Below are positions 34,220-45,665 of a DNA stretch of 64,000 bases, piece by piece. Source of the DNA: Tribonema minus (lineage: Eukaryota > Sar > Xanthophyceae > Tribonematales > Tribonemataceae); assembly GCA_017506865.1 (NCBI GenBank), contig JAFCMP010000001.1:1054001-1118000 (forward strand), in the 5' to 3' direction. The position numbers and the translations under genes were made by a program. Numbering within the stretch: position 1 is the first letter of the stretch; every line of letters begins with the position of its first letter. The notes beneath the pieces are model-generated. The model did not search any database. It saw nothing but the letters and a program-made list of their open reading frames with translations, and was not told where the DNA came from.

Positions 34220-37200
34220 CTCACCAGCCGGGGCTCCTCCGTGAAGGGGTCGAGACTGGACATGACCTGGTAGTCCAGCGGCAGCTGCGGCTCCCAGCGC
34301 AGCTCCCGGAACAGCGTGTGGCACTGCAGAACGAGCGCGACGATGCGTTGCGCGCGCGCCGCTTTCTCCGCGCTCACCGCCTGCGCCTTGGCCTCGAAGG
34401 CGGCCAGCCGCGCGTCGCTGCGGCGCGCGGGGGTAGAAGTGAACGAACGTCATCAGAGGTGACTGGTCAAGCAGCATTTGTAGGTGATGACTGGGCGAAT
34501 GCTATAACGAGTACTTGAACTACGTGTACACATGGAGTATGCTTCAGCAGAATGGTATGATTCAACTGCAGAACGCGGCTGACCGGGCGGCACTGCGGCG
34601 CGCGGGGGTAAGGGTAAGTGACGGTCCTGGTGCAGCGTTCCAGCAGTGTACGTAGCGATGGGAAGGCGGTGACAGTCATACGCTTCCACGTCCACACACT
34701 CTTGAACACACATACGTATAACTACAGGTACCACTACATGAATACTTGGAGGTGTCATAGTTCGCTCGTCGTGTCATGCGGAGTCGGTAAACCCCATACC
34801 CCAGATGCCCGGCCTGAGATCACGCGCAGCGCTGTGCAGAGCCCTATACCCTACACCCTGTATACCCCACCTGAGATCACGCGCAGTGTCGCGCAGAACC
34901 GCATACCCCTATACCCTACATACCCCCACGCACCCACCTGATTGTCGTGCTGAGTCTATGACCTATAGCCCAAAAGGGTCACAGGTCGTACACCCCAAAC
35001 CCCTGCATACCCCAGACGCCCACCTGAGATCGCTCTCCGTGTCGTGCCACTCCGGCTCCAGCGGGTCCGCCATGTTCTCCTTGTCGCGCGCTATCTGGGC
35101 GTGCCAGCGCTGGATGGCCGCTCTCCGCCGATCCTCCTCCTTCTTCAGCTCGTCGCACCGCACCTCCAGCACCGCGAGGCGGTCCGTGAGCGTCATCGCG
35201 GCGACGTTGAAGTGGCTGCCGCCGTACAGGAACTGCTGCCGCGCCTGCGGGGCGGGGTGGGGGGGGGGGGGGGGGGGCGTAGGTGCGTGCAGCAGCGCGT
35301 GTCATGGTGCGAGCGGGCTTGTGCTTCAAGTACGAAATGGACTGAGTCATCGCGGCGACGTTGAAGTGACTGCCACCGTACAGGAACTGCTGCCGCGCCT
35401 GCGGGGCGCGGGGGGGGGGGGGGGGGGGGGGGGGGGCGTGCAGCAGCGCGCGTGACAGTGCGCGCGGGCTTGTACTTCAAGTACGAATAGAATGAGGGGT
35501 TGACTGTGTACGCTGAAGTCACAAGCGACATGTGTGTATGCACCACACCACAATGGTTGCTGCCGGACGCGTCGCGTGTGCCACCATTGGACCAGATACA
35601 GCCGTCAGTGACACATGCCCCTTCATGTGTGCTCTTATGTTGCATGTGTACTACGGTATAGTTTCCACGATGCGTGCACTCACCCTTGCCGCTTCCCTAG
35701 CCCTGACGCTAGTTGATATAAGCACACAACAGGGTGGCGGGCCGCCCATATACAGCAGCAGCGCCCTCGCTCTGCAAGCACCCAGTCATTTGTGCACAGC
35801 CAGTCTACACCTCTGATCTTCCTCAGCCATACTATTCAGCCTCACAGAGAGCATTTGTGACGTTCGCGTGCCGCAAACCCTTCTGGTGGTGCCGATACGG
35901 ATTGTATGCAGGCGATTAAGCCTTACACTGTACTACAGTTGTTGCACCTGCCCGCCGCCCGCCTGCCTGCCGCTGGCGCCGGCACAAGCACCGCTTGACG
36001 CGTGCCGCGTCATGCGCGCGACCTCTGCGTCCACATGCTCTGTGCACGCTGTGCAATCACACATCTTCCCATCTTTACGGAGGTCTGCGTTGAAGTTTGA
36101 GTTGAAGTCTCACCTCGCCGCCGCCCGCAGGCATTGCCGCGCCCGCGCGCCGCGCCATGCGCGCGACCTCCCCTGCTCCACGTGCTCGATGCGCGCGGTG
36201 AGCTCACACATCTTCAAATGTATATTCAGTGGAAGTTGAAGTATTACCTCGCCACCGCCGTGAGTGGCGCCACCTCCCGGCCCGAAATGAGCTAACGCAT
36301 CTTCAAGTTGAACTTCACCTTAATGTTAAAGTTGACCCTCACCTCGCCGCCCGCCGGCACCGCCGCGCCCGCGCGCCGCGCCATGCGTGCGACCTCCGCG
36401 CCGACGTGCTCGATGCGCGCGGTGAGCTCGTTGCGCAGGCGCAGCTCCGCCTCCATGCGCTCCTCGCACACGCGCCCGACGGCCTGCAGCAGCAGGTCCA
36501 CAAACCCCACGCGCTCCTCAAAATTGTAGCCGACCTGAGGGGCGGCGCGGCGGGGGAGCGTCACAGGCCGGTGGGAGCGTCACAGGGCCGGCGGGAGCGT
36601 CACAGATCGACGGTGGTGCGGCGCGTCGCTGCACGCATGCGCATATGCGTGTCGTGTGGCAGTTAGCGCGGCCCGGTCGCAGTGACAGCAGCAGGTCCAC
36701 GAACCCCACGTGCTCCTCAAAGTCGTGGCCGACCTGAGGGGGCGGCGCGGCACGGGGGGGGGGGGGTCGCAGGGCCGGCGGGAGCGTCACAAATTGCAGG
36801 TTGTGCGACGCGTCGCCGCGGGCGCACGCAGGCGTATGAGAGTGTGGCAGTCATTGTGATGTGGTTGCAGACACCGCAGTGGGACGCTGCCACTGACTGC
36901 ACGCGCTGCTCAGCGTTATAGTCGACCTGAGGGCGGGCCGGCCCCACTGCCTTAATTGTCTAAGCCTCTTCATGAAAATTGCCGTCTTGAACTTGCAGCG
37001 CATGCCCTCGTAAAGTGTAGATCGCACACTGGAGCTTCCTCATTCTCCTCCCCCCCTTTCCCATCTCTCTCTCCTTGCAAATCTGGCGCACATATAACAC
37101 AAACTTCCAACAACTGGCACCCAAACAACACAGCAGCAGGGAGCATGACGTCAACTGGTGACTCACCTCTTCCCACAGCGTCTCCATCGTGGCGGCCGTC

Positions 37201-37265
37201 TTGAGCGTGCAGCGTATGACCTGTTGCACCACGTACTCCGGCAAGTCACTGCTCTCGTGCGGCAT
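29438..37265 (-). CDS. MAP65: MAP65/PRC1/Ase1 microtubule-bundling protein
   Basis: Antiparallel microtubule crosslinker of the spindle midzone or cortical arrays. Eight exons join in frame: 37265-37167, 36534-36343, 35244-35024, 34417-34225, 32438-32154, 31514-31307, 30436-30264 and 29899-29438 (about 610 aa, usual family length). The protein is coiled coil throughout: METLWEE, then ERMEAELRLRNELTARIEHV, LTDRLAVLEVRCDELKKEED, HTLFRELRWEP, LAQLRELWARLGTPQAERDAF, then the conserved microtubule-binding core ARGSGLTEQLQRVERMKRRI, KEKLPRLTDALRRALAQWE, RYRGQRYLDLLEV and a Ser/Gly/Ala-rich tail. The order matches the family, including the RG..L..E, KLP and WE motifs. The tail looks frameshifted near a (CG)n run at ~29617: the other frame stays open with protein-like NPLAKAL and NPLLKAAQ blocks to a stop at 29136. 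The true C-terminus is therefore uncertain. Confidence 0.85.
30500..30915 (-). repeat. Acceptor-edge copies of MAP65 exon 7
   Basis: Three upstream copies (about 30509-30600, 30685-30770, 30830-30905) of the start of exon 7 (codons TEQLQRVERMKRR), each with GCTGCAGCTGCTCGGTGA and the GCGGCGGCAG acceptor region. An (AC)n run lies at 30653-30680. Confidence 0.9.
31890..32090 (-). repeat. Donor-edge copies of MAP65 exon 5
   Basis: Two copies of the exon 5 donor edge (CTCACCTCCTGCGCG...CTGCAGC on the plus strand) at about 31900-31940 and 32048-32080, with a telomere-like TTAGGGTTAGG between them. Confidence 0.8.
32099..32118. repeat. C20 homopolymer
   Basis: An uninterrupted run of about 20 C just downstream (in transcription) of the MAP65 exon 5 donor. 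Confidence 0.95.
34180..34220. repeat. AGC trinucleotide microsatellite
   Basis: An AGC run adjoining the donor of MAP65 exon 4. Confidence 0.9.
34800..34895 (-). repeat. Donor-edge copies of MAP65 exon 3
   Basis: CCTGAGATCACGCGCAG-type sequence at ~34816 and ~34870, embedded in CCCCAGACGCC/ATACCC text, echoes the exon 3 end and donor at 35024. Confidence 0.75.
35255..35440 (-). repeat. Acceptor-edge copy of MAP65 exon 3 with long G-runs
   Basis: 35348-35405 repeats the start of exon 3 (codons ARQQFLYGGSHFNVAAM) with its acceptor. Both real and copied acceptors are preceded (in transcription) by a long C-run, seen here as G-runs at ~35259-35277 and ~35410-35436. Confidence 0.9.
35945..36275 (-). 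repeat. Donor-edge copies of MAP65 exon 2
   Basis: Copies at ~36240-36270, ~36110-36200 and ~35950-36040 of the CACCTCGCCGCC...GCGCGCCGCGCCATGCGCGCGACCTC edge, separated by TTGAAGTT-rich text. The copy at 36110 keeps the longest stretch. Confidence 0.88.
36675..36935 (-). repeat. Acceptor-edge copies of MAP65 exon 2
   Basis: CAGCAGGTCCACGAACCCCA...GCCGACCTGAGG at ~36690-36740 and a reduced GCTGCTCAGCGTTATAGTCGACCTGAGG at ~36903-36932 repeat the start of exon 2 at 36534 (codons VGYNFEERVGFVDLL). Confidence 0.88.
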
Positions 37266-37679
37266 GGCGGCAGCTACAGAGTTGTAGTCGTAGATTGGCG
37301 GCGCGGGCGTGGCGACGGCGCCGCCGCTGGCGCCTCCGTGCGCATGCGACAGCCGCTCCTGATGAAGCCAGAATAGCAGCAGCGGCGGCAGCGGCGGCGG
37401 TAGCGGCAGCAGCGTGAGCTGTGCAGCACTCAGCAACACAGGCGATCATATAGACAGTTGTGGAGCTTCAAAGGCAAGATGACGACTTCAAAAAGCCTCC
37501 TGAGGCCGCACGGGGGGATGGCACCACTGCTGCACAACCGTTTTGCATGCTACATTTACTGACGCTCTGCGTACAGCGGCAGCGCAAGCAGCGTCAACTG
37601 CGACTCTCACCCACGGTGTTATCACAAGAGAGCAGTATTTCACTCCTGCGGCATGTAGGAGGCTACATGTGATGGACAA

Positions 37680-37725
37680 GGGTTAGGGTTAGGGTTAGGG
37701 TTAGGTTTAGGGTTAGGGTTAGGGT
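37680..37725. repeat. Longest telomere-like tract (TTAGGG)n
   Basis: About seven TTAGGG units with one TTTAGG variant, upstream of MAP65. It is internal to the window, so it is interstitial. Confidence 0.95.
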
Positions 37726-37729
37726 GCCA

Positions 37730-38500
37730 CCACTCCCACCGTCATGATTACATGATGATTTATGGATGCCGGCACAATGTACGCGTGTGTGAAAGAGCAG
37801 AGGTTGGTTGTGAGGTTGTAAGCAAGTATCCTGCAGCGTCGTGGCACCAATTTCTTGCAAAGCCTTGCCAACTGCTGCACGCCACATCATACATCCCGCT
37901 GTCACTGGCAGCTGCTGAACGCATACAGAGCTCAGTGACGAACTGCTGTTTGATCGTCCATGGACCGTTGGTGCATAGCTGAAGCTTTGGGACTTGCGCA
38001 GCAGCTGCACTTGTGTGTTGTGACTGTTGTGACTTGCCATGTCTGCAGCCATGAAGCGCGCAGTGTGGTCACCTTTCGAGCAGGGGAACATGCCGTGAAG
38101 CATAGCAGTTGAGGCAGGGGCCACATTGCTGAGCTGGGGCCAGAAGACAATTCTTGTGGGCGTGGCAAGTCAGCAGCAGTATCCTGGGTGAAGCTGACAG
38201 CAACCGCTGCACACTTTGCTGACTATGAAGGGGTGCCGACTTTGCGCTAGCGAACTGCGCCTTGCAGTACGCCACACGCAAAGACCTCAGCCAGTCCGCC
38301 ACCCGGCAGAACCGACACAACGCTGCTGGGCGCCATGCTGTCAAGGCATAACTTGGCTGAAGCGCACAACCCTGCCGATCGAATGACTTTGGCGTTCCCG
38401 TCACAAATTATATTTTGAGCACAGGAACGACATACTTGTAGGTAAGTGCTCGATGCAGGCACGGTCCTGGGGCTGCAAACTACATTGTTTGAAATGCACC
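37730..38500. other. Stretch without a supported gene
   Basis: Only unsupported short frames. On the minus strand around 38360-38280 there is a Cys-containing frame after a TTCAG acceptor-like site that might belong to the candidate exons to its right. Confidence 0.4.
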
Positions 38501-38515
38501 AGACTCACCCACTGC

Positions 38516-38854
38516 TGATAGGCATCCGATATTTTAGACTGGAGCCTCTCCTGCCGTTTCCGATCGGGCGACAGGCCTGCCGAGTGCTGCATGCTGGCCA
38601 ACTGCTAGTAGCAGGCGCTCCTGCAGCTGCCTAGTGCGTCCATACGCAGCCCACCCGCATTGCAGCCACGTAGAACCTCCCAAACCTCACCGATGTGCTT
38701 TCATCAAGGCACACTGGCAGCTCCTCCCCCCAGTGTGTCTGTCCCGTTGAGCTGCACTCAGGCCAGCAGCACTGCAATGTCCGGCACCTTGCGCCCGTAA
38801 CGGGATGTCCTAGACTGTGCAAGATGTGCCTGTACTTGGCAGCTGCACAGGTCA
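38516..38854 (-). other. Candidate exons of an unidentified gene
   Basis: Minus-strand 38854-38691 (AKYRHILHSLGHP ... HWGEELPVCLDESTS) is bounded by a TGCAG acceptor and a TCG|GTGAGG donor. Minus-strand 38600-38516 (SPDRKRQERLQSKISDAYQQW) is bounded by AGCAG and TGG|GTGAGT. Both phases are compatible. Residue composition looks like real protein, but I recognise no family and found no start or stop exon. Confidence 0.3.
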
Positions 38855-39011
38855 GTCTCGAGCAAAGAGCACCAATCAGTCGTCACAGGCTGCACAGTTT
38901 CACACACACACTTCTTTTTTTAACCCAGAACTTCAACAGTGGCGTGAACTGAAGTTGCCGAAAAACCCTGCTCCATCTGGCGCACGTCTGTAAAGGCACC
39001 TAAGAGGCTGA

Positions 39012-39228
39012 CTAACTGTGATGTACGACGATCACTGCTACGGCGAGTTCACATGGCCTGCGCTGCGCACTCGGAGCGCCTTCGGGTTCCTCAGCCCATA
39101 AAACTGTAAATCAAAGAGCTGGTGCAGTTCATGGGTGCCAAGTTGCCAACACCACTCAATCATCTGCAAGTGGGTTTTCTCACCAACACAGGTTCCATGA
39201 CGGCACTGAATGCGGCCAATGTCGGCTA
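39012..39228 (-). other. Candidate terminal exons of an unidentified gene
   Basis: 39228-39182 (ADIGRIQCRHGTCV) lies between CTGTAG and G|GTGAGA. A following exon from 39109 after TTTACAG reads in phase through LWAEEPEGAPSAQRRP to a TAG near 39012. No family recognised. Confidence 0.25.
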
Positions 39229-39234
39229 CAGAGA

Positions 39235-40510
39235 CGACACCACGCAACGATGGCCTTCGGCCCGCCCCCCCCCCCCCACTCCCCATTCGAATACATTCCA
39301 AGACTGCAGTAAATATGTGCGCACGGAATACGCGTGGAAGAAAGAGGCGCGGAAGCTGGCCGTGCAGCGTGCAACTAGTCGGTGCAGTTTAAAAGATGGC
39401 ACATCGCAGCAAACACCGTTCTTGCCACACCGTCACCGTGGATTCCTCTCAGCGCGATCGCTTGAACGTGCTACTGATGGTGCAAAAACTTAGATTCGCG
39501 AGACTGAGGAAGTTCAACGCGCCACGTAAACGGCTGAGCCTTCCTGAGAGGCTTGGAGCCACCATCAGACGTTCGCAACACTGCAGTGAACATGTGCGCG
39601 CATACGAGTGATAGAAAGATGTGCAGATCGCCATGCACCTGGTCGCGCAGGGCGGCACGCTGGCTTGCTCCGGTGGCACAACTGCGGGCACTGCATGCTG
39701 CCGCTTCGATGCCGCCCAGCACGGTTACTTTTTGAGGTGCTACAAAGCGAGACAAGGACTCACGAGAAACGCCAACAAAGCATGTAAAATGGCTGCAGAT
39801 GGCAGTGATCATGCTATGCTGCCAGTAGGCAGGCCCGGGCGCGCCCCTGTTGGTCCAGCAGCGCTCTATGCCACAGGCAAACAACGTGCTGTGGTGGGCT
39901 GGCTGCCCCCAGCAATGAGTCCACACTGTACGTACTGCCGCTGATTCGCATCCCCACGGTGCTGCTGCTTCATGGGTAGCCATGAGCAGCTTGGTGCATG
40001 TGCTTGTGACGCTGCTACTTGCTGCAGTGCTCAGTCTGTAAGGATATCCTGTTGGTGAATTCAATCACTATATTGTCATTGACCGCTCTTGCCACAGTGT
40101 GAAGGCAGTTCCATGAACGCAATTCCAAGGACCTCGAAGACCTACAGATTGGTGTTGATGCTCTTGGCAAGACACAAACAGCTGTTGAAGGTCACTGAAA
40201 CCACCATGAATGCATCAGCAAACTGGTGCAATGATAAGAATTTGTGCAAGCTCAACAGCCACAGTGTGGCACTGGTTATTTGTATTGCAAATAGTACTTC
40301 CGCGAAGTACGTTTCTTACAGTTTCTTGCACTACAGCGGTGCTGCAGTGCTATAGTGCACGGGCATAGAAACTGCAGTAGCCGGTCGGGTTCCGATAGAA
40401 GGCCAGCATCTGTTCCTTCGTTGAATGACACGACTCTGCAAACAATCGAAGCAACGGACTCTCCCGTCACAACGCTCTAGGTATACATGTCCCGCTGCCC
40501 AAGTGTGCAC
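39235..40510. other. Stretch without a supported gene
   Basis: Short frames on both strands, none with domain character. The missing 5' exons of the candidate gene at 39012-39228 might lie here. Confidence 0.45.
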
Positions 40511-40515
40511 ATTTA

Positions 40516-41095
40516 TCACCCAGCGCCGCCCCTTCCAAGCGCAAGCCGCGGAACGTTCGGCGGCACGTGCGCCGCCCCGTACACCTGCTGCTGCTGCCGC
40601 TGCGGCGGCGGCGGCGCGACGAACGAGCGCGCTGCCGGCGGCGGCGGCATCGGCGTAGCCTCCAGGGGCACATCAAAAAAGCGCGGATCGCGGACAGTGG
40701 GGGGGAGCGCCCCCCCCAGCGCCCCCCTTGCCATTATGCGGCCCGATGCGTTTTCCCCTAACAGTAGTGATTCCGACGCGCTGCCGCGAGGAACGACAAA
40801 GCGCGGGTCGTCGTACGGCGCTTCGTACGCCGGCCGAGACTGCGCCGCGCGGTTCGCACGTGCCGTCATCAGCGGCTCAGCTGCAGGGTGCTGCTGCTGC
40901 GCGCTGCTGGTGACTGGCAGGGGGGGCGTGGGGCGGGGGCTCGTGTAGTGAGGGCGTGGGCTCGGCGCTGCTGTCGTTGGTGGCGGTTGAGCGGTGTGAC
41001 GCACGGTCAGCTGGCGGTACGTCTGCATCTCCACGAGCTGCGCGGCCTGCGCTTTTGCCGCGCGTATCTCCTCATCTGGCAGATTGAAGAGCTCG
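40516..41095 (-). CDS. Proline-rich terminal exon, upstream exons not found
   Basis: An open segment from a CACAG acceptor (first base completes a codon) to a stop at 40516, 193 codons. It opens with ELFNLPDEEIRAAKAQAAQLV, an amphipathic helix, then continues as a Pro/Ala/Gln-rich low-complexity tail with the repeated motif DDPRFVVP / RDPRFFDVP. The composition is unlike the random open frames nearby. An in-frame ATG (EMQTYR region, 41028) could start a short protein, but the splice-like edge suggests a last exon. A run of G lies just upstream at 41102-41114, i.e. a C-tract before the acceptor. Function unknown; possibly disordered scaffolding sequence. Confidence 0.5.
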
Positions 41096-41114
41096 CTGTG
41101 AGGGGGGGGGGGGG

Positions 41115-42070
41115 CAGCGGGTGAACAGTGCTTTGAGCTGATTCTTGCTTGCGGCGTGAGACAGCCCAGCTGCTCATTACGACGTGTGCTGCAGGGTGTC
41201 TACGTCAACTGAGGTAGGTTGAGTTGTCTTCGGCAAAAGTGCACGATGTTCAAGCATGCTACATGACATGGCCATGCGACGTTCCCCATGTGCACCTCAA
41301 GGCCTCTCTGCTCTGCCTGGAAAGCATCAGCCGATAACGACGCCAAAGCAGGACCTGCACAGTGCCGTGCGCGGTCCTTGCATTTCCCACCGGCCGGCGG
41401 GTTCAAGAGCGCACTGTGAAGGCCAGCCGGTTGCCAAGCAAGCAACCAGTATGTTGGATCATAATACGGGTCAAGCGACTTGATCATGATGTGGGTGACT
41501 GTGCCGGGGCATGATGTCTGCAGGTGACGAGGTGCGGCTCGGAGCACTGCCTACTGACACGTCGAGGGCAGCGTGCGCACACACGATGGCACAGGATCAG
41601 GTGACACATGGCGCAGCCGCACATAGAGTGTCATCTGCGCTATTCGAGCGCTAGAATTATGCGGCCGTGAGGGAGTGAGTAAGCAGTACAGATGGCGCCA
41701 CTGCTGGCGCAGGCCCTTCGCTGTGTGAATGCCGGGCTGGAACAGCGCTCAATGAGTCTGGCGCAGGGGATAGAGGCAGGCACTTTCGCTGACGGCGTTC
41801 AGTGTAGTGGTGCGTGAGCTGCGGCATGAAGGCTGTCCGTGCCGTGCGTAGTCTTTATAGAACCTTACCCTCCACGGCTTCACCTGGAGTTGTACACATG
41901 TGCCGCTATGCACGTGGGGCGCTTACAGACTATGTTGCTCAGGCCAGACCTATGACGGCATGCGGCGTTCTCACTTTCACATCTACTGCTGTCTTTTGGG
42001 GTGGATGGCGGCTTGATTGCTTGATTTGTGCCTCATCAACCTGGTTCATCACCAAAATTAGCACTTTGCA
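41115..42070. other. Stretch without a supported gene
   Basis: May hold upstream exons of the proline-rich gene, but none could be joined. Otherwise unremarkable. Confidence 0.45.
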
Positions 42071-42072
42071 GC

Positions 42073-42426
42073 TTACCGTAGAGGCAAATTGCCGTCATTC
42101 GGCTCATCCCAGGCGCTTCCGTAGACCGCCCTTCCCTTCTCGTCCCAGTCAGCTCCGCCCTCCTCGTCTACCACCCTCGCCGTCTTGGTCCTCGCCGTCA
42201 GCATCATACGATTCGTGCTGTGCATCTTCTTCCTCTGTTGCATGGCCTGGATCTTCTCATCAAGAGCGGCTTCTCGTTCCTCCTCCTTCCTTAGTCGTAT
42301 TTCGTCCAGCTCCAGGGGCGTGAACATGCGTGGGCGCCGGGGTCTGAACAGAGTGTACAGGCTGCATATCACCAGAAATAGGATGACGGCCACCACTATA
42401 AGCGCTGCCTGAATGCCCTGCTCCAT
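42073..42426 (-). CDS. Small single-span membrane protein
   Basis: A single-exon 117 aa frame. A short N-terminus MEQGIQ is followed by one hydrophobic helix (residues ~7-27, AALIVVAVILFLVICSLYTL), then RPRRPRMF, so positive charges flank the cytosolic side. Next comes a highly charged helix LDEIRLRKEEEREAALDEKI with QAMQQRKK, and a C-terminal acidic/Gly/Trp segment. Signal-anchor topology with a cytosolic coiled-coil-like tail is likely. No family recognised. Mixed composition and codon use unlike the antisense frames support a real gene. Confidence 0.65.
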   Translation of the reverse strand: MEQGIQAALIVVAVILFLVICSLYTLFRPRRPRMFTPLELDEIRLRKEEEREAALDEKIQAMQQRKKMHSTNRMMLTARTKTARVVDEEGGADWDEKGRAVYGSAWDEPNDGNLPLR

Positions 42427-42928
42427 GTTGGTAGCCGATGACGACGGGAAACGGGTCTTGTTTTGTAGGTGCACCGTTCACAGCGTCTAACCTCAGCTGC
42501 AGTGCATGGCATGTTCATTCCGTTCAGACGTTTCGGATTCCGGATCCCGGGCGAAATCCCGGTTCCTGGAAAACGTTCTTAGTGTCTTTTTTAAACGTGA
42601 GAGATGGGGGGGATTGTCTTTCCTCGATATCTGAGCCAATTTGGCCCACAAGTGACACTTTTGAGCATACACCCACACTCATGCAGATAGAATCGATGCA
42701 GAGGTACAGCGTACAGAAATTACATACTTGACGGACGCTTGCAGCCGGTGAGGCCATGGCAGTGGCAACCTGTCACACATCTCATAAATTGCAGCACGCA
42801 ATCAAGGAAGGCAGCGAGCCATGCAAGCAGCACAGAACACACAGCCAGCAGCGATGGGTGCAGCGATGTATTAATGCCGTGCATGGAGACATGGGTATCA
42901 GGTGGCGTACACCAGTAAAGGCGGTGTG

Positions 42929-42958
42929 TGCCCCCCCCCCCCCCCCCCCGCCCCCCCA
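42929..42958. repeat. C-rich homopolymer run
   Basis: About 19 C, one G, then 7 C, intergenic, with no exon edge adjoining. Confidence 0.9.
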
Positions 42959-43445
42959 TCCCAACAAAGAGTGTTTCAAAAATGCGTTCCTGTATACACT
43001 TTTCACACCGAAGGTCTCTAGACATGACACAGAAAACCCAAGGGGCAGCGACAGTCGCGCGCGCGCCGCCGCGCATTGCTGCGAGCGGCACGCGCGCTCG
43101 CGTCGCAGCTGCCGCACAGACACTCCGGAAAGACGCGCAGCGCTACCTGGAAAATTGCGCTGCCGCGGCCACCAGTTTGGTGGCTCTTCCTGCCATAAGT
43201 GTAAGCTCAGTGCCAGGTACGGATGGTCACCGACCTCCCTACGCTAGCGGTAGAGCGGTACGCGCAACGCTACCGCTTGTGGCAATTAATCCCCGTGAAT
43301 GTGATCCCAGCGGAACAAATTAAACTCTCTGTCAATCGCGCAGCGCACGAGTCGTGCGCCGCCACGGCGCGCGCTGGAAACGGGCGCGCGCCGCGGCACC
43401 GCGCAACAGCGCTCCGCACCCTGCTGCAGCAGCGCTCGGCTGCAG

Positions 43446-44850
43446 CTACGTGCAGTCGCACGTGCCGTCGCCGCCGCGTGCGGGCCAGTAGCGGTCCTTG
43501 ACGGCGTCGAGGAACGCGCGCCACGCGGCCCAGTTGGCGCGCTTTACGTAGCGCAGCGGCGTCCAGCCGCGCGCGTCGCGCGTGAGCAGCAGCGCGGCGT
43601 CAGCCTCGAGGTGAAGTTGAACTATGTCCCAGCGCGGGCGACTCTCCCAGCATGTGTCGTGCGCCGGGACGCGGCCGAGGTCGTCGCAGCGCGTGAGCGA
43701 GCCGCCGTGGCGCAGTATGGTGGCGACGACGTCCGCAGAGCCCTTGCGGCACGCCTGATGGGGGGGGGGGGCGGGCGGGGGGGGGGGGGGGTGGGGTGAG
43801 GGGGTGGTGAGGGTGGCGAGTGTGTCACATGACACGGCTTCGGCCTGAGATATTATATGGTAGACATGGCAGTGCTGCTATGTGTACCGCAGGTGATTGC
43901 AACTCCGACGTCAGCGTGCGAGGTGGTGCCTAGACGTCAAGATTCCCCACAGATTTCAAAATGCATCGAAGTGGCTTTTTCTCAAAATCAAACTGATTTT
44001 GGCATGCGCGATATTAGTGGTGACCTCTGTAGACAATGTGGCGTCTGCATGCCATTGGCATGGCACCACGTATATGGCGTAGTGTCGTGCAAGCACGGTC
44101 ACCCGCCACATCACAAGTACGTGGCGCACCCTCAACCGCCGGCTTCTGCGCTGCGGCAACCCGCTGCCGGCACTGCTGCAATGTCCAGGCGATTGAGCGC
44201 TGCAATCACTCTACCTATTACGTTCGCTTGCGCAGCTTGCAACCACAGGTGGACGACCGACTGGACTGACAGCGAGAAGAGCACTTGTTGTCCAACAATC
44301 GCATGGTGAGCCACAGCGTCGAACGACCCTGGCGCTGTCAGAGATGCATGCCCATGACACCGACATTCAGCACGCGTTGCGTGGCCATGCAGTAGTACAC
44401 TCGACCGCTATCGCTACGCAAACTCACCAAGTGCGCTAGGCTCTCTCCAAACTTGTTGCAAGCGGACAGCGTCCTGCCCTCTTCCTCGACGAGCCTCAGC
44501 AGCTCCTGGACGGAGCCATTTCTGACCGCTGTGCCCATCGCCAGGTCATAGTCGGCCACCTCCTTGCTGGTTGGCGCCTGGTAGAAACCTCGCTCGAAGC
44601 TGTTGTGTTGTGGAATTGGGTACCCTCGGTCTGTCAGGATGTCAAGCAGGTGCTGTTCAGGATGCCGCTCGCTGGCATCCAACACGCGCTCCTGCTGTGC
44701 CTGCTGCGCGCGTATCAGGTGGCGATGCTGGTGGAAGGCGCACCCGGTGATGATGACGGTGGGCTTGAGCGCTTGCTGCTGCTGCCACGAAGCCGCCTTC
44801 TGCAGGAGTAGCAGCCCTGCCGCGCCGTCGTACTCAGCGTTGGGAGCCAT
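43446..44850 (-). CDS. Ankyrin-repeat protein, two exons
   Basis: Exons 44850-44428 and 43754-43446 join in phase 0 (243 aa, TAG). The second acceptor follows a C-rich tract seen as G-runs at 43760-43792. The N-terminus (residues 1-60) is a Gln-rich helix, followed by HNSFERGFYQAP and then ankyrin units: DLAMGTAVRNGSVQELLRLV, NKFGESLAHLACRKGSADVV with ATILRHGG, DDLGRVPAHDTCWESRPRWD with IVQLHLE, and DARGWTPLRYVKRANW with AAWRAFLD. Such repeats bind partner proteins. Short ankyrin proteins of this layout, with a conserved HD.CW block, seem common in marine algae as I recall. Cellular role unknown. Confidence 0.82.
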
Positions 44851-44859
44851 GGCTACAGT

Positions 44860-45550
44860 GTACTGGCGGGTCTGCACTGTGAGGTCATGGAGCGCCGTGG
44901 CGACTCCTTAATGGAACGCGTGTCGATGCTACGAACGCAGCTGACCAAACTGCGAAAACACCTCAGCTGACAGCGACGTTTCCACTTCTGGCGTGACACC
45001 TTCAAACGAATGTGGTCCCGCGGCTGACGTGCACAGCAATGGGGGCGCGTGCACAGCAATGGCGCGTGCACGATGCAGGAGGTGGTGGTGTGGTAGTTAG
45101 CTGGCCAGGCGTGCTGCAGCTAGAGCTAGACAGCATGAGCCACCGGAGCAGCCCGCCCATCACTTTCAACGGCGCACTCAGCAGGGTTCCTCGATCTCAT
45201 GTGACGTATATATATCATGATTCAAGCACTCTTGTTGCTTCTCCAGTACTAGAGGGGGGGGCACATGGAGGAGGACGTAGGGGAGGATCTCGAGATGCCA
45301 TGTGGCGGCGGCGGCGTCTGAGTGGTTGTCGTTGAGACACTTTCAGACTGTCACACGACATGTACAGCAAAGCTTCGAGTTAGATGCCATTCATCTGGGC
45401 TTTTTGTTTTAGGATGCAAGATTCATCATTGTCAGGAGGTGATCAACCTGTCAACTTGTGCCATTTCGATGACACCTTACGTGAACAGCGCAGACTAGGC
45501 TGCTGCGTTGACGCAAGCTTTTCGATTGCATAGGCAACCCGGCCTCCCTT
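44860..45550. other. Intergenic stretch
   Basis: Divergent upstream regions of the ankyrin gene and the small gene at 45666; no gene seen. Confidence 0.55.
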
Positions 45551-45557
45551 GGGCCTT

Positions 45558-45565
45558 TATAAATA
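45558..45565 (+). promoter_or_regulatory. TATA box
   Basis: TATAAATA about 100 bases upstream of the ATG at 45666, followed by a pyrimidine-rich leader. It is one of the few clear core-promoter motifs in the window. Confidence 0.6.
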
Positions 45566-45665
45566 CAAGTCCATACGTACAATATTACGCCCCCCCCTTT
45601 TTACCCCCCCCACTTCAGGTATTTCTTAAAGTTCAAAAATCTTTCAAAACAGCTTCTTTTACCTC

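Noticed and set aside
37680..37725. A true telomere or chromosome end
   Set aside because: Tracts are short, occur in both orientations and lie inside introns and between genes with ordinary sequence on both sides.
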